A DNA stretch of 64,000 nt from Phlebopus portentosus. Taxonomy: Eukaryota > Basidiomycota > Agaricomycetes > Boletales > Boletinellaceae. Shown here piece by piece: positions 36,461 to 47,427 of this stretch. The stretch's first letter is position 1; each line of letters begins with the position of its first letter. The stretch is from contig JAYXKI010000004.1 in assembly GCA_037892935.1 (NCBI GenBank), positions 62,001 to 126,000 on the forward strand, written 5' to 3'. Both the position numbers and the translations under genes were made by a program. The notes beneath the pieces were generated by a model. It worked only from the letters and a program-made list of their open reading frames with translations, was not told the DNA's origin and made no database searches.

Positions 36461-37579
36461 TTAGAAGTCTGAATCATCTTCGTCCTATATCCGATCACGA
36501 TTGATGAGCCCAAAAGCAAGGCGACGAGGACAAAACATTTGACTCACCGAGAACTCCGGCATTTCTTCCCCCTCTTCATCAAGGAAGCCCCACGGGACGT
36601 CATATACGACCAAACTAATAAGTTTCCGTCAGTCAGCAAGCTGTTGTTGAATGAACTCCGATGGACTTACTCTTCTTCCTCCTCGTCGTTGGTTGGGTCG
36701 GGACTTTGGCGCCTCCTACCAGCGCGCTTCTTGATTTCCTTTATCTGATACATTGGAACGAAGATAGGTTCCGACGCAGAAGCATGTTGGAACATTCCAG
36801 TGACGCCACTGGCTACCCAGGTTGGACCGTGTCCTTTTCCAGACGGGTCTGCTGGAGATGAGCTGCCTGGACCGTCTTGGTTTAGGTTGACGCTGATTGT
36901 TTCTCTGCCTGGGATTTCGGGATCAGCATACCGAACAACGTAAGAGTGCATCTATGAAGTTGCTCACTCTTGTCGGATAGATAGAATGCATATGCGGAAG
37001 CCCTATAGACGTGCGTTACCAGAAGCTTTCCGTTTCCCCAATCGGTATTCCTGAGGTCCTCTTGCATTTCACCCGAGAGGCGTATGACTTGCGCTCCATG
37101 CACGAGTGCGACGGCTCCACGTGAACTACTGAATATCCATTGTCCTTGAAGCATTTGTTTTTCCCCCTCGCCTTTGGACCTAGACGCACGGCATTAGAAA
37201 TGGCCAAGAATTCTTTCGGAAGCTCAGTAGTATTTACACTTGATAATCAGGAGTACCGCTGAGTTTCTTCACGTTGTTAGAGTGTAGCATATAGTTATCG
37301 ACTAGAGGTCCGTATTCGAGCGGATGCTTTGCTGCAATATCTGCCACTTCGGGCACCGAGTATACGTTTCCTTCGCGTATAAATGCTCCGGACTCTATGT
37401 CGACTGTGCCATAGTCGCCCGCCTGGAACGTTCATTAGATTAGACGCGCAGGGGCGGCGATAGCCAGTAATATTCACCTCTATGGGAACAGCTGGGTCCC
37501 AGTTCATCCACCTGGACGTAACTATCTTAAACAAGTCGATGAACTTCCGGGACGCTTGTTTCCTCTGTAACATGGGCAT
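36461..37579 (-). CDS. Conserved hypothetical protein with acidic tail
   Basis: I do not recognise the family. Spliced from about six exons, it gives roughly 250 residues. Landmarks: MPMLQRKQASRKFIDLFKIV, then WMNWDPAVPIE, YGTVDIESGAFIREGNVYSV, EYGPLVDNYMLHSNNVKKLS, a strand-rich core (QMLQGQWIFSSSRGAVALVHG, KLLVTHVYRASAYAFYLSD), a linker with DGPGSSSPADPSGKGHG, and a basic patch KEIKKRAGRRRQSPDPTND. It ends with an acidic region finishing EEMPEFSDEDDSDF. The basic patch could act as a nuclear signal. The start is supported by TATATAAAAG on the minus strand at 37666-37675, about 90 bases upstream. The donor after GTPDYQV (GTAAAT) was chosen to keep the frame. Confidence 0.65.
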
Positions 37580-37665
37580 TTTGGCCTGCTGGAACAGGTC
37601 AGAGGGTGTCGATGAGGTTCCAGGGAGAAGCGATGTGTGTTGATGAGAGATGCATATGGTGCGTG

Positions 37666-37675
37666 CTTTTATATA
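37666..37675 (-). promoter_or_regulatory. TATA box of the minus-strand hypothetical gene
   Basis: Minus strand reads TATATAAAAG, 87-96 bases before the ATG at 37579, a usual distance for a TATA-containing fungal promoter. Confidence 0.6.
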
Positions 37676-38260
37676 GCCAAGTTTGATTGACGCTCACTTC
37701 CTAGGACTGATTTTTATTTGAATGCTTTAGTTCGGGCGATGAACCTAGATCTATAGACGCTCTTACTGCATCCGACTCGTTGAAGGGAGTAATTCAAAGA
37801 TAATGTACCCTTGCGATGCCTTCGGAGAATCTTCAAAGGCTGTGAGTGGTTCTATCTGTACACCTTCTCGTACTAGTTTGAAATCCCTAAACACACAGAC
37901 ATCCATTTTTGAACAAGAAAGCGGTGTAATACAGTGCAAGTACGACAGGTTGAGCTTATTCAAAGCAACTCACGCTCCGGAAGGATACTGAATCACAGCC
38001 AGAAGAAGACACGATATTAAGAGAATGCGGACGGGTACACTGCATTTGATTTGAATCAGCAACTGAAGGTTCATTTCTTTCCGTGCCCAATGAAGTTTAC
38101 CAGACGAGTATTGCAGTGCAATTCATGCTATATCAGATCCTGAGATAAGACGCCGCAAGCATTTGTTCATTCACAGCCAGAGTACTGCACTGGATCGTGT
38201 TGTGGACATAGTGGTTCGGTTCAAATTAATTACTCGATTAATTTGTATTGTATTGTATGT
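37676..38260. other. Spacer before the rearranged region
   Basis: About 585 bases with no gene I can support. A small minus-strand frame at 37763-37963 has no recognisable domain. A short palindrome (AATTAAT...ATTAATT) lies near 38224-38241, just before the direct repeat begins. Confidence 0.35.
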
Positions 38261-39580
38261 CCGTGAGAAAATCATGGGAGTGAGAAACTATTTAGGTCAC
38301 ACATGTGACAGTCACTCCTCATAAATAATCTCTATCTCCCATCTCTTCAGCAGCCAGTGCTCTGAGTCGACCATGACCGGCGCTGTCACTGTTGCTTCTT
38401 TCCATCGCACACTGGACATGTCTTTCTTTTCTCGAAACAAAGGTCAGAGGCGGGAATTGCGCATTTGGTATTGTTCAAGCGCCCTTTGAGCGCCTAATGC
38501 TGCGTTTAGACCTCGTACCGACTGAATTTTGCCGGGGATCGTTGACTTTTGTATCTCTTTATTATGCGGTTCGAGGAGAGATGATACTCTCGAAAGAGGA
38601 TGGGCCCCTTGCCCTTATATATTTTTCTTAGACAGTCACCATCATCATCATATCCCACTATGACATGTTTCGACCAAGCGAGTGATCAGGGATCGTGCAA
38701 GATTGCCCAACGACGCATAACGAAGAGTGGAGAGCAGTGTGTCGTATCATCTGCTTGTCGTTTCTCTGACATAAATGTCCACCCGGTCATTCCGCGTTGT
38801 CGGCAATCTGGCAAGTTCTGCGTGAACTCGCTGTAACTTCCAAGATATTCGAAGTCCTCTTTTTTCATTCATTCATTCATCCATTCTTGTTAGACAGGGA
38901 TGGTCTGGTGTATGTGATTGGTGCGGTGGAAGAGGGAGAACTATGGATTAAGCGTTGCGATGCTGCTGTATGCGCGACTGCTCTGCACCCGAGGTCGCGA
39001 CGGCATGAGGCGGAAGTTGGAAAGGGTATAGATATTATTTCTAGTAACCTTGCACGCATCGCTGCTAGCTTTGCTGTGTGCATACGAATTGTCCAAAGGA
39101 CAGGGTTCAATAAATTAACTTTCGATGATGCCGCATAACAAGTTCAAGAACCATAGTGCGTGTAGTCGAATAGTCGGAAAGCCGGATAACTGCGAGACAA
39201 GTGCGAGTTGTTCGTACCATTTCTCCGTCCGGAGGTATATCTTTTCTTTCTACCACTGTTACCGAGGAAGTAGCTGGAAATCGTATCAAACACGACATAC
39301 TTTTTCACCAAGAAGCTTTTTGTTTGTTGGAAAGGCCCAATTTAAAATTTGTCTTTTGAATCCAGTATCTTATGTTTCGGCTGATGGTGAACGATCCGCT
39401 GCTTTTCTGCTCTTTCCTCTAGAAAGGCTTTTCATTGTGCGTAAGTAAGACGCATATCGGATAACTACGAGGCAAGCTATTTGTATCTTCTTCCCTTGCT
39501 CCGTTCGGGGGTGGGTCGGTACATCTTAAGCTTCTTCATATATCTACTCCTGAGGAATCATTTCGGCATCACGCCAAGTA
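38261..39580. repeat. Long direct repeat, left copy
   Basis: Shares extended similarity, in the same orientation, with 43033-44592. Exact anchors include GAGCGCCTAATGCTGCGTT (38490), GCGGTTCGAGGAGAGATGAT (38567), GTCCACCCGGTCATTCCGCG (38778) and TCTACTCCTGAGGAATCAT (39542). The left boundary is near CGTGAGAAA; the right boundary abuts the inverted P450 block. No conserved protein is seen in the unit. Confidence 0.85.
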
Positions 39581-42500
39581 TGGTGTCCTGCGCAGGTTTG
39601 GGCCCGGATGGTACAGCAAAGACCACCTACTCCGCAGACTTTGGTTATTACTTCTGCTGATGCTCCACGACGCTCTAAATCCGAGATCAGCTTCAATAGA
39701 TTCCGACTGCATAGTAAGCGAATCGCAGGGATGCCTGAATGGTCTCGCAGTCTGTGATCGGTGAGGCTTATAACAAAAGCTTGAATAAATTATTTGTCAT
39801 TCTTTCGTAATAAACACGGCTTTCTTCATGTACACCCAAAGTTCACAGCCGATGATTGCATAAACAAATATTCCTGAGGAAGTGCAAGTCCTTTCTTATG
39901 CTCGTGCTCGCTTTCTCAGCAGTACCTTGGCCTTCGGATTCGGACTCACTCGCGTGGCGTGATAGACGTTCTCCGGCCTCACGCCTTCCACTTCTGCCTT
40001 TATGTCATAGTTCATGATCAAATACGCCATCATGGCCTTCAGCTCGTTCACCGCAAAGAAGCGGCCGGGACTAAAATAGAAATCCAGATAAGTGGGTAAG
40101 CAGATAATGTCTTCACTATAAGATTATTCAACGTTACCAAGCGTGGCGACCATGCCCAAAAGCCAGATAATCGGCACTAGTGTTAACCATTTGGTGCTTC
40201 ACGCTCTCTTCCGCGCTCTCATCGCGCATTTTTGAGAACCGGAAGCCATCAAACTTATCTGGATTCGGGTAATTGGCTTCATCGTAATGAGCGCCTGTAA
40301 GGTTTGCGGTTACGAATGTGCCCGCAGGTAGGAAAGTTCCATCCGACAGCGTAAGGTCCGACATGACCTTGCGATTCAATGAGACTTGAAGGCTTGTGAA
40401 TACAGATAAAATATTCGTGAGATGTATGAAGTCATTCACCCAGATTAATACCGTTCATTCGCCGACTTTCTTTCATGAAGCTGTCGAGCTTCCACATCTT
40501 AGTCATCGCAACCTTCGTCCAGCCATTTTCCTTTATCACACGCTCGACCTCCTCACGAATGGGCTCAATGTATTCGGGTTCCGCAGCTAAGTGGAACAAG
40601 CCGTGTGTAAAGCTCTGGCATCAATGATAGAATTCAGAATTCCAAAAGTTTGCCAATAATATGGTCCTCACGTTTGATGAGGTATGAATAGCCGCAAAGT
40701 TAATGACGAGCATCCTCTTTGTCAGTTCGCGTACGTTCCGTCTCTCGTTTTCAGGAGCATCGTCGAGAAGCCACGAAATCATGTCAACCTTTTCACACGA
40801 TCTTTGGTCTCGTCATCCGAAAATAGATGCGAACTGTGATACCGACTTACAGGCTTTTCAGACCAGTCATCTCCATTCTCTTCGTGCAAGCGAAACCTCT
40901 CCTCCAGCACCGGACGAAGGAGCTTCATGCCTCGGCGTATGTTTCGCGGAGACGTGCTTACCATAGGGCCGACAATACTAAGGTGAATTAAGCAACGATA
41001 TTCGTTACATGAGGGTTTACATGTAAGTGTACGTACGGACGCAGGATTTCTGGTACTCTGATGAGCGTATACACCGTCTTCATGACATCGATCGTATGAT
41101 TGATGTTCAGGTCAATGTAATCAGGGTCCCTGCCTATAATACCAAAGGTCAGCTCAAGTCGTGATGAAAACGAAATGGAAAGAACAGAGTATTACTAACA
41201 GAGAGGAAGGCCCACGAAAATCCTATTACTGGCCCTGCAGACAACATTCCTCACAGTGTCCAGAGCCGGTATAGCAATCCATTCTTATCAATAATAATCA
41301 GCATGATAAGAATCTGTTGTCATGAAAATTGCTCACCATCCTCAGTCGCGGCGGGAATTAGGTCATTGAATGCACGTTCGATCTCATCCCGAACATCATC
41401 GAACAGACTTGTCAAGGAACGGGTCAATTGGTTACGAACAATGTGTAGATGATAATGGCTCTTTATTATGTTTTCTCCAAACGTCCATTTGGATACAAAC
41501 AACTGGAGGGTAGACATACTTAAGGAAGAGTAAACAAATGGATTGAAATATACAAGGACGGACCTCGGCGGATGCCTCGGTAAATGAGACCTTCTCATCG
41601 GGAGCTTTCCTTATTTCTTCGATGAGATCACGTCTGTTCAGTACCACCGTGTATCGCTCCACCCCAGGAATCTTGAATGTACCTCGACCGTACTATTTGC
41701 AGCGGACTTAGCAACGGCAATACTCAACGAGTCGTTGGAAAGACTGACTTTGTTATATGCATCTCCCAGTATGGATTTCGCATTCTTGATGAACTCATAC
41801 GCATGTATATACGAAGAGACGGCTCCGGAAGAGCCCTCCACTGGCACATCAACCTGCAAGCTTGTTAATGCAAATGCCGTGCATTACAGGATAGGTCGTA
41901 CCGTGGGCTTCTTCGTCTTCACATACTGGACGAGTGATGCAAGGAGAACGCATATTCCAGCGACTGCGAAAGAAGATATCTTGCCGCGCGATTCACCATC
42001 GCCGAAGCTAAGGTCTGAGAGTATCGGTTTTAGATTAAACGGAAGCCAGTTCGAAGCAAACATCATAGAGCTGGCACTTAAGCTTATGATGAAGCAGGCC
42101 AGAGATAAGAGAGGAGAGACTATATGGGACATCGGTTATCGCTAGGCGGTGCCATCTTATAGAAAACCTGCGTGAGAGCACCCCGGCCTGTCCGTCTCTC
42201 CACTTCTGCAGCATGCAGTTGAACGATACTAACCACTGCCACGCATGATAGTTCGCGAGGTTATTCAACGGGAGTCTTTCCCGAGAGCACCTATGGCGAC
42301 CCAGATAGACTCAGAGTAAATTACGAGGGCATGCATCGAAGCAAGTATATCTTCTGCAACGTGATTTATGAGAAGACTGACACCGTGAACAGCTGGCCAG
42401 TCACCGGGATCGGTTGGTCAGGAATAGTCCCACCATTGAGAACACGAAGCGAAGAAGCAGTGCGGGATCTTCGATGCCTGGCCTAAAGACTTGCCGAATG

Positions 42501-42905
42501 GTAAGTCAGCACCAATAACCAGGGCTAAACTTCTGAACTTGGAAAGCTATAGTACCGCAGAAATGAAGAGGTTTGTTTGACAGTGCGATCTTGCAGGAGA
42601 TGTAGTGTAAAGTAATGAAGACGAAGCTTCAACACGCGACCTACGATTAGCACCGAAGAAGAGTGGATACCTATAATATCATATGGATGACGGAGGTAAA
42701 ATGTTGAGTTTGGAAGTTTACGGCAACTTGAGCGGAAAAGAATCGAGGCGCTTGCAACTCAACCTTATCGAGCGGGTACACCAAATCGTCGGGTCCTCCT
42801 CGAGTAAACGTACATACTAGTTTTCGCAGCAGCTGTCGAAGACGCAGACTTAGTAGTTGAGAACTGCGTAAGAGGCGTACACGTCACTGAGGAAGTATTG
42901 GCGAA
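39580..42905 (-). repeat. Inverted segmental duplication, copy C (P450 gene with both flanks)
   Basis: Reverse-complement counterpart of 20011-23640, covering the 3' flank (39580-39895), the P450 gene, its core promoter and about 830 bases of upstream DNA. The upstream match ends near 42905, where copy A runs into the degenerate tandem repeats. Confidence 0.85.
39896..42066 (-). CDS. Cytochrome P450 monooxygenase C (inverted paralogue of A)
   Basis: Starts MMFASNWLPFNLKPILSDLS, nearly identical to P450 A, with anchor ISSFAVAGICVLLASLVQYV. It continues VDVPVEGSSGAVSSYIHAYEF, KIPGVERYTVVLNRRDLIEE, WTFGENIIKSHYH, NIRRGMKLLRPVLEERFRL, the I-helix AAIHTSSN, ExxR as KESRRMNG, FDGFRFSKMRDESAEE and the heme loop FGHGRHACPGRFFAVNEL. 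C-terminus PKAKVLLRKRARA. All exons align with those of A and stay in frame, so both copies appear functional. The differences are spread substitutions with few gaps. It is flanked on both sides by the long direct repeats. Confidence 0.92.
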
Positions 42906-43032
42906 GAAGCGGAGGTCTGAGCACATGCCAGGAGCGGAACGGTAGTATAGTAGCGGGTCGGCAAGGTGCTTCATGCAATCGCCGAGAGAAGACATGTTTT
43001 TGACGAGTGAGTGGGAATGTTCACTAATAATA
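42906..43032. other. Short spacer between P450 C block and right direct repeat
   Basis: About 125 bases that match neither the P450 duplication nor the direct repeat. It may contain the breakpoint. Confidence 0.4.
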
Positions 43033-44592
43033 ATCGTGAGAAAGTCATGGAAGTGAGAAAATACTGTAAATAGAATGTCACATATGTGACAGTCCCTCAA
43101 TCTTAACACAACCGGGATTTCCATCTCCCATCTTGTCGACAGGTAGTTCAGCAGCCAGAGCTCTGAGTCGACATGACCGGTGCCATTTCTGTTATTTCTT
43201 TACACTGGTCATCTCTCTTTCTACTCTTGAAACAAAGATCAGAGGCGGGAATTGCAAATTCGGACGACTTGGTGCTGTTCAAGCGCTCTTTGAGCGCCTA
43301 ATGCTGCGTTCCGACCTCGTACCGACTGGATTGTTGACTTTTGTGTCTTTTCAGTATGCGGTTCGAGGAGAGATGATAGACTCGAAAGAGGATGAGTTCC
43401 TTGCTCTTATATCTTTTGCTTGGACGGTCATCATCATCCTATCGCACTACAGTGTGTCAAGTATTGACCAAGGCGAGTGAGTGATCGGGGATCGTGCGAG
43501 ATTTCCCAACGACGCATAATGAAGAGTGGACAGCAGTGTGCCGTATCGTCTGCTTGTCGTTTCTCTGACGTAAAGGTCCACCCGGTCATTCCGCGTTGCT
43601 GGAAATCTGGCAAGTTCTGTGTGAACTTGCTGTGACTTCCAGGATATACTTTGGTTTTCGACCCCTTATAGTTTCGTCCGAGCTATGCCTAATAGGCGTT
43701 GGCACGGATGAGAGTAATAGCCTCGTGACGGCCCACCAGCACAAACAGTGTTTTGCGGTTTTGAAGGTTGGAATAATTGCTAAATACGGATGGGTTTTTA
43801 TACTCTATGCTTTCTTTTATACATATATGCAGGACGAGGAGAACTATCGGTTAAGGGTTACGCTGCGACTGTATGAAGAGACACTTCGCGATAGGATGAA
43901 GTGGCGGATGGAATTGATGTAGTTGTTGTTAATTGAGAGGAGGCGACCTTGCAGCGTCGGTGCTTGACTTTGCTACTCGCGATCAGCTACGTGTAATCTT
44001 ACATTTTCAACCAAATAATCTTTCTACATACCTTGCATACAAGGGATCTACTTGGAGCTTAAGGTTCAGCGAACCGAGTTTTGATGATGCCCCACAACTT
44101 CATGTTTTCCTCTCAAACAGACCAAGAACCATGACGGCTATCGTCGGGTACTGGTAGTCGGAAAGCCGGTTACTTGCGAGGCAAGTCGTTCGAATTTATC
44201 TCCGTCTCATTTCTCCGCTCGGAGGTCGTCGGTATGTCATGAGCTCCTTCGTTCTACTTACTCCTAAGGAAGCGCCTTGAAATAAATACGACATACTTTT
44301 TCACTCGTGAACGTTTTGTCTGTTGGAAGGGTCTATTTTCAAATCTGTTGATTTTCTTTGTGTCGAATCCGTTGTCTTGTGCAACGACAACTGACAAGCA
44401 ATCTTCCGATTCTCTGCGCCTTTCCTCTTGTGCGGCTTCTTCTCATCTAAGCAAGGCGCATGAACCGGCAGTCGGAGCGAGGCAAGATATTGTATCTCCA
44501 TTCCGAGGTTCCGTTCGGAGGTGGATCGGTATGTCTTGAGCTTCATTTATTCTACTCCTGAGGAATCATGTCGAAATACTGCCGAGTATAGC
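43033..44592. repeat. Long direct repeat, right copy
   Basis: Matches 38261-39580 in the same orientation, with several small insertions that make it about 240 bases longer. Inside it a shorter sub-repeat recurs (GCGAGGCAAG followed by a TCCGTTCGGAGGT-like string, near 44175 and 44479); the same pair is visible in the left copy near 39190 and 39468. Confidence 0.85.
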
Positions 44593-45461
44593 AAGAGCTT
44601 GCATCACTATCTATCACTGTCGCTCGAAAATAGCCGAGTTCAGATGGTCTACGAGGATGAACCGGGCGAAGCTCCTCGGTATTCCAAGACTGGCGGATGC
44701 AGTCAATTCTGCTAGACTAGGATTGTAGCCGTCTGTGCGTCGTCATCTACCCTGCATATAGCTCACCGCTGTCGAACGGACTGCTTCCAAAATTTCACCT
44801 CGAAGTTCTAGAACTCGCGGCAGCCTGAGAGTCGGAGGGAGTACGGAGGAACTATAATATAGTAGATTCCTAAATTTTGTGGGGAATGTATGTGCCTGTC
44901 TTAAGAAGATGGCTTTCAACCCTGTGATACGGGTCTTGCCTCAACGCTAGGTCTTGCGACCAAAATTCGGTGTATGCATGTGATGACGTCGTCATATTTG
45001 TCAGTGTTTGTCCATGTGAATCAACGGAAGAAATGACACATCATCGCCTTTCTGGGTTTCTCACTCGCCATCTTCGTGGACCGTTTTGCTACTGGACGGG
45101 ATCGACGGGGGCTGGTATGGTATGTTCCTCCCGAGGACCCATCGCGCTGATGGTTTGAAAACTGGTTGTTTTCTTCCTTCATAGAGGGCATTGAGCTGAT
45201 CAGACAGCAGGAGCTAGACCTGTTATTGGCCGGCGAGTAACAGTTCCCTTGGCGAGAATGAACGGAACATTTAAGAATTGAGACATTTCCCATTTCTACC
45301 TACGTAACACAGATCATGTTTGATTCTCCCTTCCCGACTTCGTCCGTGACATTTTACCAACACTCTAGGTTTCACTCACCCCACTTCCACGGTATGCATT
45401 GTTGATCCAGATTATGTATATAAACAGTCTTGGTCCGCGTGTTTACTACCCGTCTCCGGAG
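44593..45461. other. Spacer and promoter of the following gene
   Basis: About 870 bases with no supported gene. TATATAAA lies at 45417-45424, 38 bases before the ATG at 45462. Confidence 0.4.
45417..45424 (+). promoter_or_regulatory. TATA box upstream of the 45.5 kb gene
   Basis: TATATAAA, 38 bases before the ATG at 45462. It overlaps an upstream ATG at 45414, which argues that 45462 is the true start. Confidence 0.55.
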
Positions 45462-46958
45462 ATGTCGACTTCTGCTTCACAGTGCACTCTTGTAAAACCA
45501 GTCCCAAGACGCGCTCAGGCTCGCGTCGTGATCAACCGTCCTACGTCCCCTCATGGTCTGAAACAGCTCGCTGCGCGGAATGGTTCCGTGTCAGCCCCAG
45601 GCCCGCATGCTACGCGAAAGTCGCGACCTGCGCGGAGTATGATCAGTAAACTCAGCATCGTGCGTGTCCCCCAGCCGAAGCTGGATGTGAAGGCGGCAGA
45701 AGGAGGTGGGAAGAAGTTGCAGCGAAGGCAAACCACTGCTAGTGGACGCGTCTCTGGCCAGCGTCCCGAACGTCCGAGCGGAAGTCCTTCACGGCTCTCT
45801 TTTGCGTCGGCGACCTTCTCTACGCCAAATTCGCCGACGGACGTCAAGCGTAGTAGTTTTAGCAATAGGCCCTCCAGTCCTTCACGCATGGTTTCTGCAG
45901 CTGCGTCGTTTACACTGGCGGATACTGCCCGCTCGTCTGCATTGAATCGACGAAATGCAAGAACGTTATCTTTTTGTCAGGTTGAGCGTCTAGCTCCATC
46001 GCAGATTTACGACCTTGCAAAAGTTTCTTTGCGGCCTAGTACAAATGTACTGCCTGCTGGATATACTCCGTCAACTTTGTTCATGCCGCTTACAGAAGAC
46101 GTCTATCTTCCCTTCCTTGATCGTCCTTCTGAGGTTTTTGAACTTCTTACGAGGTCCGATAACAAGAAGTTGATGGTTCTCTTCGCGCGTATGCTCCCCC
46201 CGTCACCTGCAAACGCGTCATATTACCCGCGGACTTCTTGTGAGTTGGCGGCGACGGTCGGAACGTGGACGTTCGAAGACTTCACAACTTGGTTGACGCA
46301 GGTCTCTCGAGAGGAGATTGAAGATGAAATCTGGGTGCGTGCGCTGAGGCATTTCGTCTTGCCGAAGAGTGAAATTCTCTGGGAGCGCTTGAAGGGCATG
46401 CTTGGTGTACCACCGGAGCTTGATGTGGACCCAGACTTTGAAGTTGAAGAGGACAGTCTGAAAACTTCGGCCAAAGGCTCTGCGTTGCTTGTCACGCCTA
46501 TTTATCCTTCACCTTTCTCTTCTGGCCCGCGACTCGATGGCATTTCCGAGATTGCGGAAGACCGTTCTGGTTCTAGAGCAGCAAGCCCGACAAGCGAAGT
46601 AGTCGGTCTGCGTATAGCAACGAGTCCCTCGTTCCCGCTGTCGCCTGCTCCCTCGCGCATCAAAGCTGCCAGGACAGTTCCATCCTCGCCTCGTTCTCAA
46701 ACACCGGCAAAAGGTTATGCGCCACTCGTATCGTCCCCGCTCGCGACACAGGCTGTTACTGTAAATCAGCCCCGACCTCGGTCAGCTCCGCCCCAAAAGA
46801 TTCTTGTTATTACTCCGGCTTCCACTCCCACTGGAACGAGTAGTGGAGGTTTATTTCCGGGACTGCTTTCGAAGATCCGGAGCAAGGATGTGGCCTGCCC
46901 GATGTTCCCTACTAGTTTTGACAAGCTGGGAATGCAGCCGACGCTTTTACGTATTTGA
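45462..46958 (+). CDS. Conserved hypothetical basic, Ser/Pro-rich protein
   Basis: A single uninterrupted exon of 498 codons, unusual in this intron-rich window. I do not recognise the family. The N-terminal 150 residues are basic and Ser/Pro/Arg-rich with many SP and TP dipeptides (RPTSPHG, SGSPSRLS, RPSSPSRM). A folded core follows: VERLAPSQIYDLAKVSLRP, LTEDVYLPFLDRPSEVFELL, DNKKLMVLFARMLPP, GTWTFEDFTTWLTQVSREEIEDEIWVRALRHFV. The last 170 residues are again disordered with SP motifs. The pattern suggests a phosphoregulated scaffold with a central helical domain. The start is placed at 45462 because TATATAAA overlaps the earlier ATG at 45414. Confidence 0.7.
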   Translation: MSTSASQCTLVKPVPRRAQARVVINRPTSPHGLKQLAARNGSVSAPGPHATRKSRPARSMISKLSIVRVPQPKLDVKAAEGGGKKLQRRQTTASGRVSGQRPERPSGSPSRLSFASATFSTPNSPTDVKRSSFSNRPSSPSRMVSAAASFTLADTARSSALNRRNARTLSFCQVERLAPSQIYDLAKVSLRPSTNVLPAGYTPSTLFMPLTEDVYLPFLDRPSEVFELLTRSDNKKLMVLFARMLPPSPANASYYPRTSCELAATVGTWTFEDFTTWLTQVSREEIEDEIWVRALRHFVLPKSEILWERLKGMLGVPPELDVDPDFEVEEDSLKTSAKGSALLVTPIYPSPFSSGPRLDGISEIAEDRSGSRAASPTSEVVGLRIATSPSFPLSPAPSRIKAARTVPSSPRSQTPAKGYAPLVSSPLATQAVTVNQPRPRSAPPQKILVITPASTPTGTSSGGLFPGLLSKIRSKDVACPMFPTSFDKLGMQPTLLRI

Positions 46959-47427
46959 GTACGCGAATGGATTTTAAAAATGGCTTTTGCGTCCATTGGA
47001 AGCATTGTCTTTTTTCCTTCAAACATCTATCATCTACACATATGCATATGGAAATTGGGTATTTTTTCAAAAGGGACTATTGACATGCATGCTCTGAGTA
47101 GTGCTACTCGTTGTCTTCCCCCAGCTTATTTTCTAGCATAGTTTTCTTTGTTTTTCCTGTATTGGTTATATGATACATGCTATTTCCGTGATTCTTCTTG
47201 AATTTGATCGACTGTGTGAATGTCGAACGGATGAGGAGTGAAGCGTGAGAAACGAACCAGTGGATAGTTCGGCTAATGAGCGCGTAATGCGACGCGTCCT
47301 GTGGTTTACCTTTCGTCTCTTTCTCAAACTTTCATCATACCGACGCTTTTTAAGCATGTCTGAGTGCCTCCAATCAATTCCAGACGGTGCAAACCTCGAA
47401 ATTCACCCTGAAACTTATTCATATAGC
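46959..47427. other. Intergenic region upstream of the NASP-like gene
   Basis: About 470 bases. A plus-strand frame continuous with the NASP gene runs from 47245, with ATGs at 47287 and 47356, so part of this may be 5' coding sequence. Otherwise AT-rich and featureless. Confidence 0.4.

Noticed and set aside
38567..38590. GGTTCGAGG string resembling a tRNA B box
   Set aside because: No A box or cloverleaf could be built around it, and the same string recurs in the other repeat copy without tRNA structure.
38392..38631. Short frames inside the direct repeats
   Set aside because: The two copies differ by frame-changing indels, so the similarity is at DNA level, not protein level.
42765..43124. 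119-codon minus-strand frame upstream of P450 C
   Set aside because: It runs across the duplication boundary and part of the direct repeat, and the equivalent frame is not kept in copy A.
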